From: Rhizobium sp. ASV20
GTDB lineage: Bacteria > Pseudomonadota > Alphaproteobacteria > Rhizobiales > Rhizobiaceae
Length of the DNA: 41,694 nucleotides
Assembly (NCBI RefSeq): GCF_016429015.1
Contig: NZ_JAELTU010000053.1
Coordinates: forward strand, 1-41,694
Direction of reading: 5' to 3'
In this document: positions 33,263 to 41,437 of the stretch, piece by piece
How the letters are laid out: every line of letters starts with the position of its first letter
Position numbering within the stretch: the stretch's first letter is position 1
Position numbers and translations under genes: made by a program
Notes under the pieces: generated by a model
The model's database searches: none
Seen by the model: only the letters and a program-made list of their open reading frames with translations
Told to the model about the DNA's origin: nothing

Positions 33263-34032
33263 GCAAACACCGCCTTTCCGATAACGGGCGTCGACGGCAC
33301 GGCCATGTCGCGCGGCTCCAGCGGGCCAGCATTGAAGGCCTGCCTGCCGGCATCGATGGCCCCGGCAAATGCCTCCGCCATGGCGCCCGGATCGCGCGCA
33401 CCGGCAACGGCCGTGTTCAACAGCACCGCATCGAAGCCCAGTTCCATGACGGTTGCCGCATGCGAGGGCCGGCCGATGCCGGCATCCACGATCAACGGCA
33501 TGTCGGGAAAATGTGCCCGCATCGAGCGAAGGGCGGATGGGTTGAGCGGTCCCGCTGCTGTTCCGATCGGCGCACACCAAGGCATGAGGACCTTGCATCC
33601 GGCTTCTATCAGTCGTTCTGCCACGACCAGATCATCCGTCGTATACGGAAAGACCTCAAACCCTTCGCTTGTCAAAATCCGCGCGGCCTCGACCAGTGCA
33701 AAGACATCCGGTTGCAGCGTGTCGTGATTGCCGATCACTTCGAGCTTGATCCAGTTGGTCCGGAATACCTCGCGGGCCATCTTTGCCGTCAATACCGCTT
33801 CCGAGACGCCATGGCATCCGGCGGTGTTGGGCAGAACGTGAACGCCGAGTTGACGAATCATCTCGAAAAATGCGCCGCCGCTGCGTCCGCCCGCGGCTTC
33901 GCGCCGGAGCGACACGGTGACGATCTCCGTCGCGGATCGCCTGACCGCCTCGGCAAGAATCAAAGGTGAGGGGTAGCGTGCGGTGCCGAGAAGAAGGCGC
34001 GATGCGATTTTGATACCGTAGAGATCGAGCAT
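33259..34032 (-). CDS. thiG: Thiazole synthase ThiG
   Basis: 257 residues, TIM barrel. It builds the thiazole ring from deoxyxylulose phosphate, dehydroglycine and ThiS-thiocarboxylate. The imine-forming Lys96 lies in TNWIKLEVIGN. The N-terminus LYGIKIASRLLLGTARYPSP and the phosphate-binding PLIVDAGIGRPSHAATVMELG followed by FDAVLLNTAVAGARDP are family hallmarks. It starts three bases after thiS ends and overlaps thiE by four bases. Confidence 0.96.
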   Translation of the reverse strand: MLDLYGIKIASRLLLGTARYPSPLILAEAVRRSATEIVTVSLRREAAGGRSGGAFFEMIRQLGVHVLPNTAGCHGVSEAVLTAKMAREVFRTNWIKLEVIGNHDTLQPDVFALVEAARILTSEGFEVFPYTTDDLVVAERLIEAGCKVLMPWCAPIGTAAGPLNPSALRSMRAHFPDMPLIVDAGIGRPSHAATVMELGFDAVLLNTAVAGARDPGAMAEAFAGAIDAGRQAFNAGPLEPRDMAVPSTPVIGKAVFA

Positions 34033-34035
34033 GGT

Positions 34036-34233
34036 TCAGCCACCCTGCATCGGAGTCAGGATCTCGATCCTGTCATTGTCGTTCAAGGCGTGGTCGTCAC
34101 GATCCTCGCGGTGGATGAGGTCGCCATTGACAGCAGTTGCTAGCCAGTCGCCCTCATAGTCGAGCGCCGCAAGCAGCTGCGACAGTGTGGCGACGACGAT
34201 GGTCTGCGGCTCGCCATTGATGATCAGGTGCAT
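34036..34233 (-). CDS. thiS: Sulfur carrier protein ThiS
   Basis: 65 residues, ubiquitin-like fold. It carries sulfur as a C-terminal thiocarboxylate; the essential Gly-Gly end is present (ILTPMQGG). The start (MHLIINGEPQ) overlaps the end of thiO by ten bases. No thiF adenylyltransferase is in the window, so activation must be by a protein encoded elsewhere. Confidence 0.95.
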   Translation of the reverse strand: MHLIINGEPQTIVVATLSQLLAALDYEGDWLATAVNGDLIHREDRDDHALNDNDRIEILTPMQGG

Positions 34234-35204
34234 CTGGAGTTCCTCTGATTTGTCTGCGCGGAAAAGACAAGATCGGCAACGTCGACCGCCATCGCCGGCG
34301 CCAATAGGAAGCCGTGGCGGTAAAGGCCGTTGAGGCTTGTGGTTTTGCCGTCTCGGCTCACGCGCGGAAAATTGTCGGGAAAGGCGGGGCGGATGCCGGC
34401 GCCGGTTTCGACGACCGTCGCCTCGGCGAAGGCTGGATGCAGAGCGTAGGCGGCATTCAGCAGTTCCATCAGGGATCGCGCGGTGATCGGTCCGTCGAAG
34501 TCTGTTTCGATCATCGTTGCGCCGACCATGAAAAGACCGCCGCCGCGCGGGACGATATAGACGGGAACGCGCGGATGCAGCAGGCGGATCGGCCGCGAGA
34601 GCGTGACCTCTTCGGTGCGGAGATACAGCATCTCGCCGCGGACGCCGCGCAGATCATCAGTATGTCCGATTCCGGCTGCGCCGGTGCAATCGATGATCTC
34701 GGAGAATTCGTCCTCGAGGACGGCTGTTGTGATAAATGCGACACCCTTTGCCCGCAGTTGCGCTTTCAAACCAAGCAGCGTGCGGCGAGGATCGAGATGG
34801 GCTTCCTCCGCAAAGAACAATCCGCTCCGGAAGCGTCCGGCAAGAGCGGGTTCGAGGACCGTGATGTCATTGTCCTCGACCCAGCGATAGCCGGTGGTGC
34901 GGGTCGCGAATCGCTTCAGTTCGTTCTGATCGCGTGTCGATGCAAGAACGAGGGTTCCGTTGCGTATCACCTGGCCCGGCAGGATCGCTTCCCATCGGTC
35001 GGCGGCATCGAGACCGCGTTTGAGCACGGCCTCATCGGCGCTTTCGCGCTCGCACCAGGGCGCTAACATGCCGCCAGCGAGCCATGAGGCCGCCTGATCG
35101 AAGTTCGCGTGTGGATCGAGAACGGTTACGTGAACTCCGCGAACGGAAAGTTCGTGGGCGACCGTGAGGCCGGCAACGCCGGCCCCTTTGACGAGGATAC
35201 GCAT
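34224..35204 (-). CDS. thiO: Glycine oxidase ThiO
   Basis: 326 residues. This FAD enzyme makes the dehydroglycine used by ThiG. The N-terminus MRILVKGAGVAGLTVAHEL has the GxGxxG FAD motif; ASWLAGGMLAPWCERE (about 44-59) and the C-terminal GAGIRPAFPDNFPRV and GLYRHGFLLAPAMA segments are typical. The start at 35204 lies one base after the thiC stop; the open frame upstream is a shadow of thiC. Presence of ThiO, not the radical enzyme ThiH, indicates the aerobic route. Confidence 0.94.
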   Translation of the reverse strand: MRILVKGAGVAGLTVAHELSVRGVHVTVLDPHANFDQAASWLAGGMLAPWCERESADEAVLKRGLDAADRWEAILPGQVIRNGTLVLASTRDQNELKRFATRTTGYRWVEDNDITVLEPALAGRFRSGLFFAEEAHLDPRRTLLGLKAQLRAKGVAFITTAVLEDEFSEIIDCTGAAGIGHTDDLRGVRGEMLYLRTEEVTLSRPIRLLHPRVPVYIVPRGGGLFMVGATMIETDFDGPITARSLMELLNAAYALHPAFAEATVVETGAGIRPAFPDNFPRVSRDGKTTSLNGLYRHGFLLAPAMAVDVADLVFSAQTNQRNSRCT

Positions 35205-35205
35205 C

Positions 35206-37032
35206 TCATTCGGCCGGATGGGCTGACGTGTCGATCGGCATGTAGAGGTCGCCGCCATCGCGGTACTTGGCCGCCATGGCATCCAGCCCTTCCTTCTGTG
35301 CTTCGGCGCGAATGTCGTGGGAAATCCGCATCGAACAGAATTTCGGGCCACACATCGAGCAGAAATGGGCGACCTTGTGCGCTTCCTTCGGCAAGGTCTC
35401 GTCGTGGAAGCTGCGGGCGGTATCGGGATCAAGCGACAGGTTGAACTGGTCTTCCCACCGGAACTCGAAGCGCGCGCGCGATAGCGCATCGTCCCGCACC
35501 TGCGCCGCCGGATGACCCTTGGCGAGGTCGGCCGCATGGGCAGCGATCTTATAGGTGATGACGCCGGTCTTGACGTCGTTGCGGTCGGGCAGACCGAGGT
35601 GTTCCTTCGGCGTGACGTAGCAGAGCATGGCCGTGCCGAACCAGCCGATCATTGCCGCGCCGATGCCCGAGGTGATGTGGTCGTAGCCCGGCGCGATGTC
35701 CGTGGTCAGCGGCCCGAGCGTATAGAAGGGCGCCTCGCCGCAGACGGCCAGCTGCTTGTCCATGTTCGCCTTGATCTTGTGCATCGGGACGTGGCCGGGG
35801 CCCTCGATCATCACCTGGCAGTCTTTCGCCCAGGCGATCTTGGTCAATTCGCCCAGTGTCTCGAGCTCGGCAAATTGCGCGGCGTCGTTGGCATCGGCTA
35901 TCGAACCGGGGCGCAACCCATCGCCGAGCGAGAACGAGACGTCATAGGCGCGGCAGATGTCGCAGATCTCGGCGAAATGCTCGTAGAGGAAGCTCTCGCG
36001 ATGGTGATGGAGACACCACTTGGCCATGATTGAACCACCGCGCGAGACGATGCCGGTGACGCGATTGACGGTCAGCGGGATGTAATGCAGCCGTACCCCG
36101 GCATGGATGGTAAAATAATCGACGCCCTGTTCGGCCTGCTCGATCAGTGTGTCGCGATAGATCTCCCAGGTGAGATCCTCAGCAATGCCGCCGACCTTTT
36201 CCAGCGCCTGATAGAGTGGCACCGTGCCGATCGGCATCGGCGAATTGCGGATGATCCACTCGCGGATATTGTGGATGTTGCGCCCCGTCGACAGATCCAT
36301 AACGGTATCCGCACCCCACCGGGCGGCCCAGACCATTTTCTCGACCTCTTCCGCCATGGAGGAGGTCACGGCCGAGTTGCCGATATTGGCGTTTATCTTC
36401 ACCAGGAAATTTCGACCGATGATCATCGGCTCGCTTTCAGGATGATTGATATTGGCCGGGATGATCGCGCGTCCGGCGGCGACTTCCTGGCGGACGAATT
36501 CCGCCGTTACATGGTCGGGAATATGAGCTCCGAAGCTTTCGCCATCGCGAATCAGGGCTTCAGCCTTCGCCTTGCGACCAAGATTCTCGCGGATGGCGAT
36601 GAATTCCATCTCCGGTGTGATGATGCCGGCTCGCGCATAGGCTAGCTGGGTGACGGCCTTGCCGTCCTTGGCCCGCAAAGCTTGGCGCTGCCCGGGAAAC
36701 TCCGGCGTCAATCTGTCGCCGCTGACGAAGCCGTTGTCCTCCGGGCGGACATGCCGGCCCTCATAGGCTTCGACATCACCTCGGGCGAGAACCCAGTCAC
36801 GGCGTATCTGAGGCAGGCCCTGTTCGATGCGGATGTCGGCACCCTCGACCGTATAGGGGCCGGACGAATCATAGACGACGACAGGCGGTTCGCCTGCTGT
36901 CGGATGGACGCTGATTTCGCGCATCGGTACGCGGATGTCGCTATGGATATCGCCGGGAATGTAGATCTTCCGCGATGCCGGCAATGGGCCGGTGGTAACG
37001 GTTGGTGTGAGGTTTTTTGCGGCAATGGTCAT
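35206..37032 (-). CDS. thiC: Phosphomethylpyrimidine synthase ThiC
   Basis: 608 residues. This radical SAM enzyme converts aminoimidazole ribotide to hydroxymethylpyrimidine phosphate. The unusual [4Fe-4S] motif Cys-x2-Cys-x4-Cys is near the C-terminus (FCSMCGPKFCSMR, about 555-567). FIAIRENLGR, MIIGRNFLVKINANIGNS, VMDLSTGRNIHNIREW and MIEGPGHVPMHKIKAN are conserved. ATG 37032 (MTIAAKNL) is preferred because GGAG lies 9 bases before it; the frame runs another 36 residues into the leader. A TPP riboswitch precedes it and probably controls the whole thiCOSGE operon. No thiD is in the window. Confidence 0.97.
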   Translation of the reverse strand: MTIAAKNLTPTVTTGPLPASRKIYIPGDIHSDIRVPMREISVHPTAGEPPVVVYDSSGPYTVEGADIRIEQGLPQIRRDWVLARGDVEAYEGRHVRPEDNGFVSGDRLTPEFPGQRQALRAKDGKAVTQLAYARAGIITPEMEFIAIRENLGRKAKAEALIRDGESFGAHIPDHVTAEFVRQEVAAGRAIIPANINHPESEPMIIGRNFLVKINANIGNSAVTSSMAEEVEKMVWAARWGADTVMDLSTGRNIHNIREWIIRNSPMPIGTVPLYQALEKVGGIAEDLTWEIYRDTLIEQAEQGVDYFTIHAGVRLHYIPLTVNRVTGIVSRGGSIMAKWCLHHHRESFLYEHFAEICDICRAYDVSFSLGDGLRPGSIADANDAAQFAELETLGELTKIAWAKDCQVMIEGPGHVPMHKIKANMDKQLAVCGEAPFYTLGPLTTDIAPGYDHITSGIGAAMIGWFGTAMLCYVTPKEHLGLPDRNDVKTGVITYKIAAHAADLAKGHPAAQVRDDALSRARFEFRWEDQFNLSLDPDTARSFHDETLPKEAHKVAHFCSMCGPKFCSMRISHDIRAEAQKEGLDAMAAKYRDGGDLYMPIDTSAHPAE

Positions 37033-37060
37033 GGTTTGAGGCTCCAAGTTGCAGTTGGAG
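37032..37060 (-). promoter_or_regulatory. Hairpin covering the thiC ribosome binding site
   Basis: In the RNA sense, CTCCAA-CTGCAAC-TTGGAG (37060-37042) forms a 6-bp stem whose 3' arm holds the GGAG Shine-Dalgarno, 9 bases before the ATG at 37032. Together with the upstream TPP aptamer this suggests control at the level of translation start: ligand binding would leave this sequestering stem in place. Mechanism inferred. Confidence 0.55.
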
Positions 37061-37141
37061 ACCCAGTCATCAGCCGGAATGATGGAAAGACGCCGGCCAT
37101 GGAATCCACGCGGGAATCCGAAGCCTTCGAGCGCTTGCACC

Positions 37142-37228
37142 GTCCCTACGCCAGTATGAACTGGATCAGGTTCAACGGGTCACTGCGCGCGATAGCAGTA
37201 TCTCAGCCCCTTGCCGGGACCCCCCTGG
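37142..37228 (-). ncRNA. TPP riboswitch (thi box)
   Basis: The minus strand has the conserved aptamer blocks in order: GGGGGGTCCC, the pyrimidine-sensor GGCTGAGATACTGC (CTGAGA at 37206-37201), ACCCGTTGAACCTGATC, CAGTTCATACTGGCG and the closing GTAGGGAC. It stands about 110 bases before the thiC start. The thi box of Rhizobium etli thiCOGE is a founding example of this element, so gene order and element agree. TPP binding should lower thiC expression. Confidence 0.95.
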
Positions 37229-37232
37229 TGAA

Positions 37233-37648
37233 TGCGGAAAGGCTAAGCCTTCTCTTTGGCTGCTGTCAAGCCTGCACCGATGGTTGCGTTTGTCTCTGTC
37301 CGACGTGACAGATCGCCGGCGGTAGCGCTGTTGAAATCGCCTGTGAGGGGAGATGTCGTCGAAAGAGGCTGTGTGCGGTCATTGAGCCGATTGCGAACCG
37401 CCCACGGCCGCAATCCCCAATGTCCGCGCAGAGGTTCCACCGCAAATCGTGGTTTGTCGCGGTCGCTTATTTACCTATATCGCGACAGCCGCGCCCGCCG
37501 AGATCTATCGAGCAACCGCTTCATCGTGCTCCGGCAGCACGTTCGGCGCATTTTTTCCATCTGCGGGAGGAGCGGTCGGTGCCGCGCAGGTGGCAGTTGC
37601 ATTTAGGCAACAGCTTCCAAGACTAATAGCCAGCCGAGTTTCACATAA
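37233..37648. other. Intergenic stretch before the ropA promoter, no convincing gene
   Basis: About 415 bases between the TPP riboswitch and the ropA promoter. Short open frames on the plus strand (for example at 37256-37606) are Arg/Ser-rich, lack ribosome sites and look like noise. The promoter for the divergent thi operon should lie in its left part, just beyond 37230. I see no tRNA or known small RNA. Confidence 0.5.
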
Positions 37649-37677
37649 TTGACAAACATACGGACTGTTTGTAACTC
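37649..37677 (+). promoter_or_regulatory. Candidate ropA promoter with overlapping inverted repeat
   Basis: TTGACA (37649-37654) is a consensus -35; 17 bases later TAACTC (37672-37677) is a weak -10. ACAAAC (37652-37657) and GTTTGT (37667-37672) form a 6-bp inverted repeat spanning the promoter, a possible regulator site. The start would leave a leader of about 225 bases before ropA. Confidence 0.5.
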
Positions 37678-37701
37678 AGATGCAGGACACAAGTTGTCTT
37701 A

Positions 37702-37719
37702 CGGACGAGTGATCGTCCG
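37702..37719 (+). promoter_or_regulatory. GNRA-loop hairpin in the ropA leader
   Basis: CGGACGA-GTGA-TCGTCCG is a perfect 7-bp stem with a GUGA tetraloop, about 20 bases after the predicted transcription start. It could protect the 5' end of the abundant porin message or be a regulatory fold. Function inferred. Confidence 0.5.
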
Positions 37720-37907
37720 GATCGGTAGAGGCATTTCAACGCCTTTGCCGCGGGGTCAAGTATGGAGGTTAGAGGGGACTCAAGCCAACATTTATGTGTG
37801 TATCTGCCAGGCTGCCTGTCGCGTTTCGACCGAACCGAATTTGAGGTGGTATTGCAGCTTTGCACTCGCGGTAAGTTAGAAATGCATATTAAAACCAGGA
37901 GTTTACA

Positions 37908-38999
37908 ATGAACATCAAGAGCCTTCTTCTCGGCTCCGCTGCTGCGCTGGCAGCAGTATCCGGTGCCCATGCAGCTGACGCAATCGTTGCTGCCGAGCCG
38001 GAGCCGCTGGAATACGTTCGCATCTGCGACGCATACGGCGCTGGCTACTTCTTCATTCCGGGCACCGAAACCTGCCTCAAGATCGGCGGCCGCGTTCGTT
38101 CTGAAGGTCAGTGGTTCGACGCATACAACCCGAACAGCAAGAACGGCACGCTGTGGCACACTCGTGCTGAGCTCAGTGTCGACACTGCAACGGACACCGA
38201 ATACGGCCCGCTGAAGACCAACACGGTCATCCGTTGGGACTGGAACGACGGCAATTCCACAGCTACGAAGCTGCTGTTCGCGAACATCAGCCTCGGCGGC
38301 TTCCTCGTTGGTAAGGCCGACTCGCAGTACAACTCGTACATCGGCTACGCTGGCGACGTCATCAACGACGACGTGATCTATGACGGCCCGTACGAACTGA
38401 ACCAGCTGAGCTACAACTACGACGCAGGCAATGGCTTCACCGCCATGATCTCGCTCGAAGACAGCAACTCCAGCGGCTCGGGCGCTTCCTACGGTTCCAG
38501 CTGGTGGTCGGATGACAAGTCCAACCATTACGCTCCTGACGTTGTTGCCGGTGCTGGCTTCAAGTCCGGCGCATGGGGCTTCAAGGTCGTCGGCGGTTAT
38601 GACTCGATCGTTGAAGAAGGCGCTGTCAAGGCTCGTGTAGACGCTGACTTCGGCGTATTCTCGGCCTTCTTGATGGGTGGTTACAACACCGACGGCAAGA
38701 AGCTCAACAAGTATGCCGGCACGAACCTTGACCGTTCTGCTTGCCCGGTTGCTGATGCATCGAAGTGCGGCTGGGGTGACTGGGCTGTTTGGGGTGGCGC
38801 TAGCGTTCCGATCAACGAAAAGCTGAAGTGGAACCTGCAGCTCGCCTACACCGACAGCAAGATCTTTGCCGCTACCACGAACCTGAAGTGGAACCCGGTT
38901 AAGAACCTGCTCATCGAGCCGGAAGTCTCCTACACCAACTTCGATTCTGTGAACCAGGATCAGTGGGCTGGTATCCTGCGCTTCGAGCGTAGCTTCTAA
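37908..38999 (+). CDS. ropA: Outer-membrane porin RopA (alphaproteobacterial porin family)
   Basis: 363 residues, outer membrane. A Sec signal (MNIKSLLLGSAAALAAVSGAHA, cleavage after residue 22) is followed by the diagnostic N-terminus of Rhizobiales porins: EPLEYVRICDAYGAGYFFIPG and ETCLKIGGRVRSEGQWF, with two cysteines. Alternating beta-strand patterns continue to a terminal aromatic residue (ILRFERSF), the signal for barrel assembly. AGGAG lies 7 bases before ATG 37908. Codon use is visibly more uniform than in neighbours (AAC, AAG, GGC, CTG), consistent with very high expression. A long leader precedes it and several hairpins follow. Confidence 0.95.
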   Translation: MNIKSLLLGSAAALAAVSGAHAADAIVAAEPEPLEYVRICDAYGAGYFFIPGTETCLKIGGRVRSEGQWFDAYNPNSKNGTLWHTRAELSVDTATDTEYGPLKTNTVIRWDWNDGNSTATKLLFANISLGGFLVGKADSQYNSYIGYAGDVINDDVIYDGPYELNQLSYNYDAGNGFTAMISLEDSNSSGSGASYGSSWWSDDKSNHYAPDVVAGAGFKSGAWGFKVVGGYDSIVEEGAVKARVDADFGVFSAFLMGGYNTDGKKLNKYAGTNLDRSACPVADASKCGWGDWAVWGGASVPINEKLKWNLQLAYTDSKIFAATTNLKWNPVKNLLIEPEVSYTNFDSVNQDQWAGILRFERSF

Positions 39000-39007
39000 T
39001 CCAGAGA

Positions 39008-39064
39008 TTACCCGGCCCCGCGCCGGGTAAGAGAAGCCTGATGTTCCAATCCGTCAGGCTTCTC
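39008..39064 (+). terminator. Two tandem hairpins after ropA
   Basis: First stem TTACCCGG/CCGGGTAA (39008-39015 with 39023-39030); second stem GAGAAGCCTGA/TCAGGCTTCTC (39031-39041 with 39054-39064), 11 bp. Neither has a T-run. They directly follow the porin stop and may protect the 3' end of the message before the true terminator at 39095. Confidence 0.55.
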
Positions 39065-39094
39065 ATCGTGATCGGTTGACCTCCGATCAAAGAG

Positions 39095-39126
39095 AAAGGA
39101 TCCGGCTTTCCCTCCGGATCCTTTTT
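39095..39126. terminator. Rho-independent terminator between ropA and the TetR gene
   Basis: An 11-bp stem AAAGGATCCGG/CCGGATCCTTT (39095-39105 with 39114-39124) with an 8-base loop runs into TTTTT (39122-39126) on the plus strand. It lies five bases from the end of the convergent TetR gene, and its A-rich left flank could serve as the T-run in the other direction. Confidence 0.88.
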
Positions 39127-39130
39127 ATTT

Positions 39131-39772
39131 TCAGGCGACCGGCGCCTCTATGTCGTGGGTCTGAACTGATGGGAACCAGGTCTTCAAGACCATCTTGATG
39201 AACATCTGCCCGCAGGGTACGAGCTGGAAGTTCCCCCGATCGAGTGTCCATTCGGTGATCAGGCCGCCTATGACGGCGGTCAGTGCCGAGGCGGCCGTAT
39301 CCGGCGTCCAGGGAGCCGGGAGCTGCGTCTTCTCGTTCATCAATGTGAATATGCGCTCGAAATTGTCGTGCATATCTTGCCGGAAGGAGCTCGCACGGCT
39401 CGTCGTCCCGTCGCAGAATGCCATATCGAGATGCATCATGACCTTGAGCATGCTGCGTTTTCGCGGGTCATGCTGAACGTCATCGAATATAGACGCAATC
39501 GCATCGGCAACGAGATCCAGCGGGTTGGGCGGCAGCTCCCGTGACATCCGCTCTGCCAATTCATCGAATGGCTGCTGGGCTTCGTCGCGAATGGCGAACA
39601 TCAATCCCTGCTTGTTCTTGAAATGCCAGTGCACCGCCCCTCGCGTCACACCAGCCGCCGTAGCAATCTCCTCCAGGCTGACATTTTCATATCCCTTGTC
39701 GAGAAACAGCGCTTTTGCAGACTGCAAAATCTCGCTTCTCGTTTCTGCAGCCTCCTCCTTAGTGCGCCTCAT
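39131..39772 (-). CDS. TetR/AcrR-family transcriptional regulator
   Basis: 213 residues. The helix-turn-helix is at about 30-55: SLEEIATAAGVTRGAVHWHF and KNKQGL, preceded by RSEILQSAKALFLDKGYENV. The variable C-terminal ligand domain resembles AcrR/TtgR-type repressors of multidrug efflux (GGLITEWTLDRG and a following MFIKMVL). The usual divergent efflux operon is absent: upstream is a 505-base AT-richer gap and then an EF-hand gene, so its target is not evident. It converges with ropA and shares its terminator. Confidence 0.9.
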   Translation of the reverse strand: MRRTKEEAAETRSEILQSAKALFLDKGYENVSLEEIATAAGVTRGAVHWHFKNKQGLMFAIRDEAQQPFDELAERMSRELPPNPLDLVADAIASIFDDVQHDPRKRSMLKVMMHLDMAFCDGTTSRASSFRQDMHDNFERIFTLMNEKTQLPAPWTPDTAASALTAVIGGLITEWTLDRGNFQLVPCGQMFIKMVLKTWFPSVQTHDIEAPVA

Positions 39773-40277
39773 TCACTTCTCCACATCTGCCCATTCTCAA
39801 GCACCCCCCTTGTTCTTATTCTTAGTTTCTTACTCCATCAATGTCGCACCGGTGCTCTTAGTCTTCTTGTATCAGCAGCATACCGTCGCGACGCGAAGTT
39901 TGGACATTCTCTAAAAATCGAGAAAGAAAATCGCAATGAGATGTATTCGTCAAGCGCCTATAAGCCACGCACAAGTTTCCTTGTGCAATTTCGCCGCGTT
40001 GGGAAGTGCAAAATCGAAAATGTGCAGATGCCGATAACGCCATGATGGCGGCGAATCACTTCGGACGATCTTGAGTTCAGCCGCTTCATGATTGGCTTTA
40101 TCCGCCAAACCGGGGCACAGAGCGGCTTTGATCTCCGTCCTCGGCAATCCTCCGCCCATATCGATCGTCGAAAGCCGTGGCATTGCATCTGTGCGGGCGT
40201 GCCTTGGCGATTCCGTGTTGCGTTCGTGTGCGCCAGGCCATCAGAGTTCCTCTCAACGCTCGCAGCTGGAGGCCCCA
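39773..40277. other. 505-base gap between TetR and EF-hand genes
   Basis: Roughly 39780-40030 is AT-richer than the surroundings. The short open frames on either strand are low-quality (no ribosome site, Ser/Arg/Leu-rich) and I reject them. It should contain the TetR promoter and the EF-hand gene promoter. No tRNA, repeat or clear palindrome recognised. Confidence 0.4.
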
Positions 40278-41099
40278 ATGACGAGCATTACCTCAGTTCT
40301 GCCCAATCGCTATTATCAATATCAGACATCTCGCTCGACATCGTCGGTCAACGACGATTCGGCATCCATGGTTTCGGCCACCGGCTCCTCCGGCAATTCA
40401 TCCGATGCAGGCACCTCCTCGTCATCGGACGATCAACCCCAAATTTCCGCCGCCCAGCAACTGATCGCACAGTTGATGAACGTTATTCTCAATCTCCAGT
40501 CCGGCAGCGGCGATGGCGACGCCGGCAATTCGAGTGCGAATTCCGACGGCGATTCCACCGGCTCGACATCGAGCTCTCAGCTGGTTGCGTCGACGGCGAC
40601 TCAAAGCAGCAAACAGGCTGATCTGATTAAAGCCATGGACACCAACGGCGACGGCAATATCAGCGAGGCGGAATTCGTTGCAGCGCGTCCGGCAGATGTC
40701 AGTGCTGACCAGGCTAGCAAGTTGTTTGAGAGCTTCGATAAGGACAAGACCGGCTCGCTTACCGAAGACCAGCTGACAAAGGCGATGAAGTCGGGCCATC
40801 ATATGCATCATGGCGGCAAGATGGGAGACGAAGAGCTCTCCAAGGCCTTTTCCTCGATGGATACCGATGGCGACGGTAATGTCACTGAGGCTGAATTCGT
40901 TGCAGCGCGTCCGTCCGATATGGGGGCGGATCAGGCGACAGCACTGTTCGGCAGCCTTGATACTTCGGGCTCCGGATCCCTGACGCAAAGCCAGTTCGAA
41001 GCCGCGGTCAGGGCGCAGCGCCCGCAGCCCCCGGAACTTGGCAATCTCTACGGTTCCGATACGCAGGATCAGACGACGACTGATCTGTTGACACTCTGA
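40278..41099 (+). CDS. EF-hand calcium-binding protein with duplicated EF pair
   Basis: 273 residues. The first 115 residues are Ser/Asp/Gly-rich and probably disordered (MTSITSVLPNRYYQYQ, then many SSS/GDG). Four EF-hand loops follow at about 121-132, 154-165, 195-206 and 228-239. Loops 1 and 3 (DTNGDGNISEAE, DTDGDGNVTEAE) are canonical. Loops 2 and 4 end in Gln where Glu or Asp is needed and should bind weakly. A His-rich linker (HHMHHGG) joins the pairs. CTGGAGG before ATG 40278 decides the start over a 62-residue longer frame. No signal peptide. It resembles a rhizobial group sometimes annotated as XopAW-like; a secreted role is not shown by the sequence. An ECF sigma factor follows. Confidence 0.85.
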   Translation: MTSITSVLPNRYYQYQTSRSTSSVNDDSASMVSATGSSGNSSDAGTSSSSDDQPQISAAQQLIAQLMNVILNLQSGSGDGDAGNSSANSDGDSTGSTSSSQLVASTATQSSKQADLIKAMDTNGDGNISEAEFVAARPADVSADQASKLFESFDKDKTGSLTEDQLTKAMKSGHHMHHGGKMGDEELSKAFSSMDTDGDGNVTEAEFVAARPSDMGADQATALFGSLDTSGSGSLTQSQFEAAVRAQRPQPPELGNLYGSDTQDQTTTDLLTL

Positions 41100-41134
41100 T
41101 TCAAAATCGCTTCGGCATTTGGATCTGTGCATGG

Positions 41135-41191
41135 GCCGGCAGCCCGGCGAAAGACCTTGCGGTCTTTCAGCCCGGGCGAGCCGGCTTTTTT
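41135..41191 (+). terminator. Rho-independent terminator of the EF-hand gene
   Basis: A long branched stem: GCCGGC (41135-41140) with GCCGGC (41180-41185), GCCCGG (41142-41147) with CCGGGC (41172-41177), and AAAGACC/GGTCTTT (41150-41156 with 41161-41167) around TTGC. TTTTTT follows at 41186-41191. It starts 36 bases after the stop. The rest of the gap to 41437 holds no gene I can support. Confidence 0.9.
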
Positions 41192-41437
41192 GCGATTTCG
41201 TCGAGAGAAATCGGCTTTGCCGAAATAATCCGAGACCGACGATACCGGAGCGACGGATTTCGACAGTTCGGCCGTTCAACGGTTGAGAACCCATGCTTCG
41301 TATCGAAGGAAAGAGACGCTGCGATCGGATTGGTACCATCTGCTGCGGCCGGCAAACAGGCTAAGCCCTCTTGTCAACGGCGGCGAAGGGGCGTGCAATG
41401 TGGATATCGCTCGAATTTTGGACGGTGGCGATTGTCG

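Noticed and set aside
33263..33598. N-terminal extension of the thiE reading frame
   Set aside because: It overlaps thiG almost completely and has no similarity to ThiE; the ATGA junction at 33259-33262 gives the natural start.
35205..35537. N-terminal extension of the thiO reading frame
   Set aside because: It lies inside thiC and does not resemble glycine oxidase; the FAD motif begins right after ATG 35204.
37256..37606. Possible 116-residue protein before ropA
   Set aside because: Arg/Ser-rich translation, no ribosome site and no recognisable domain.
39623..40278. Open frames on both strands in the TetR to EF-hand gap
   Set aside because: No start signals, unusual composition, and mutually overlapping; nothing supports translation.
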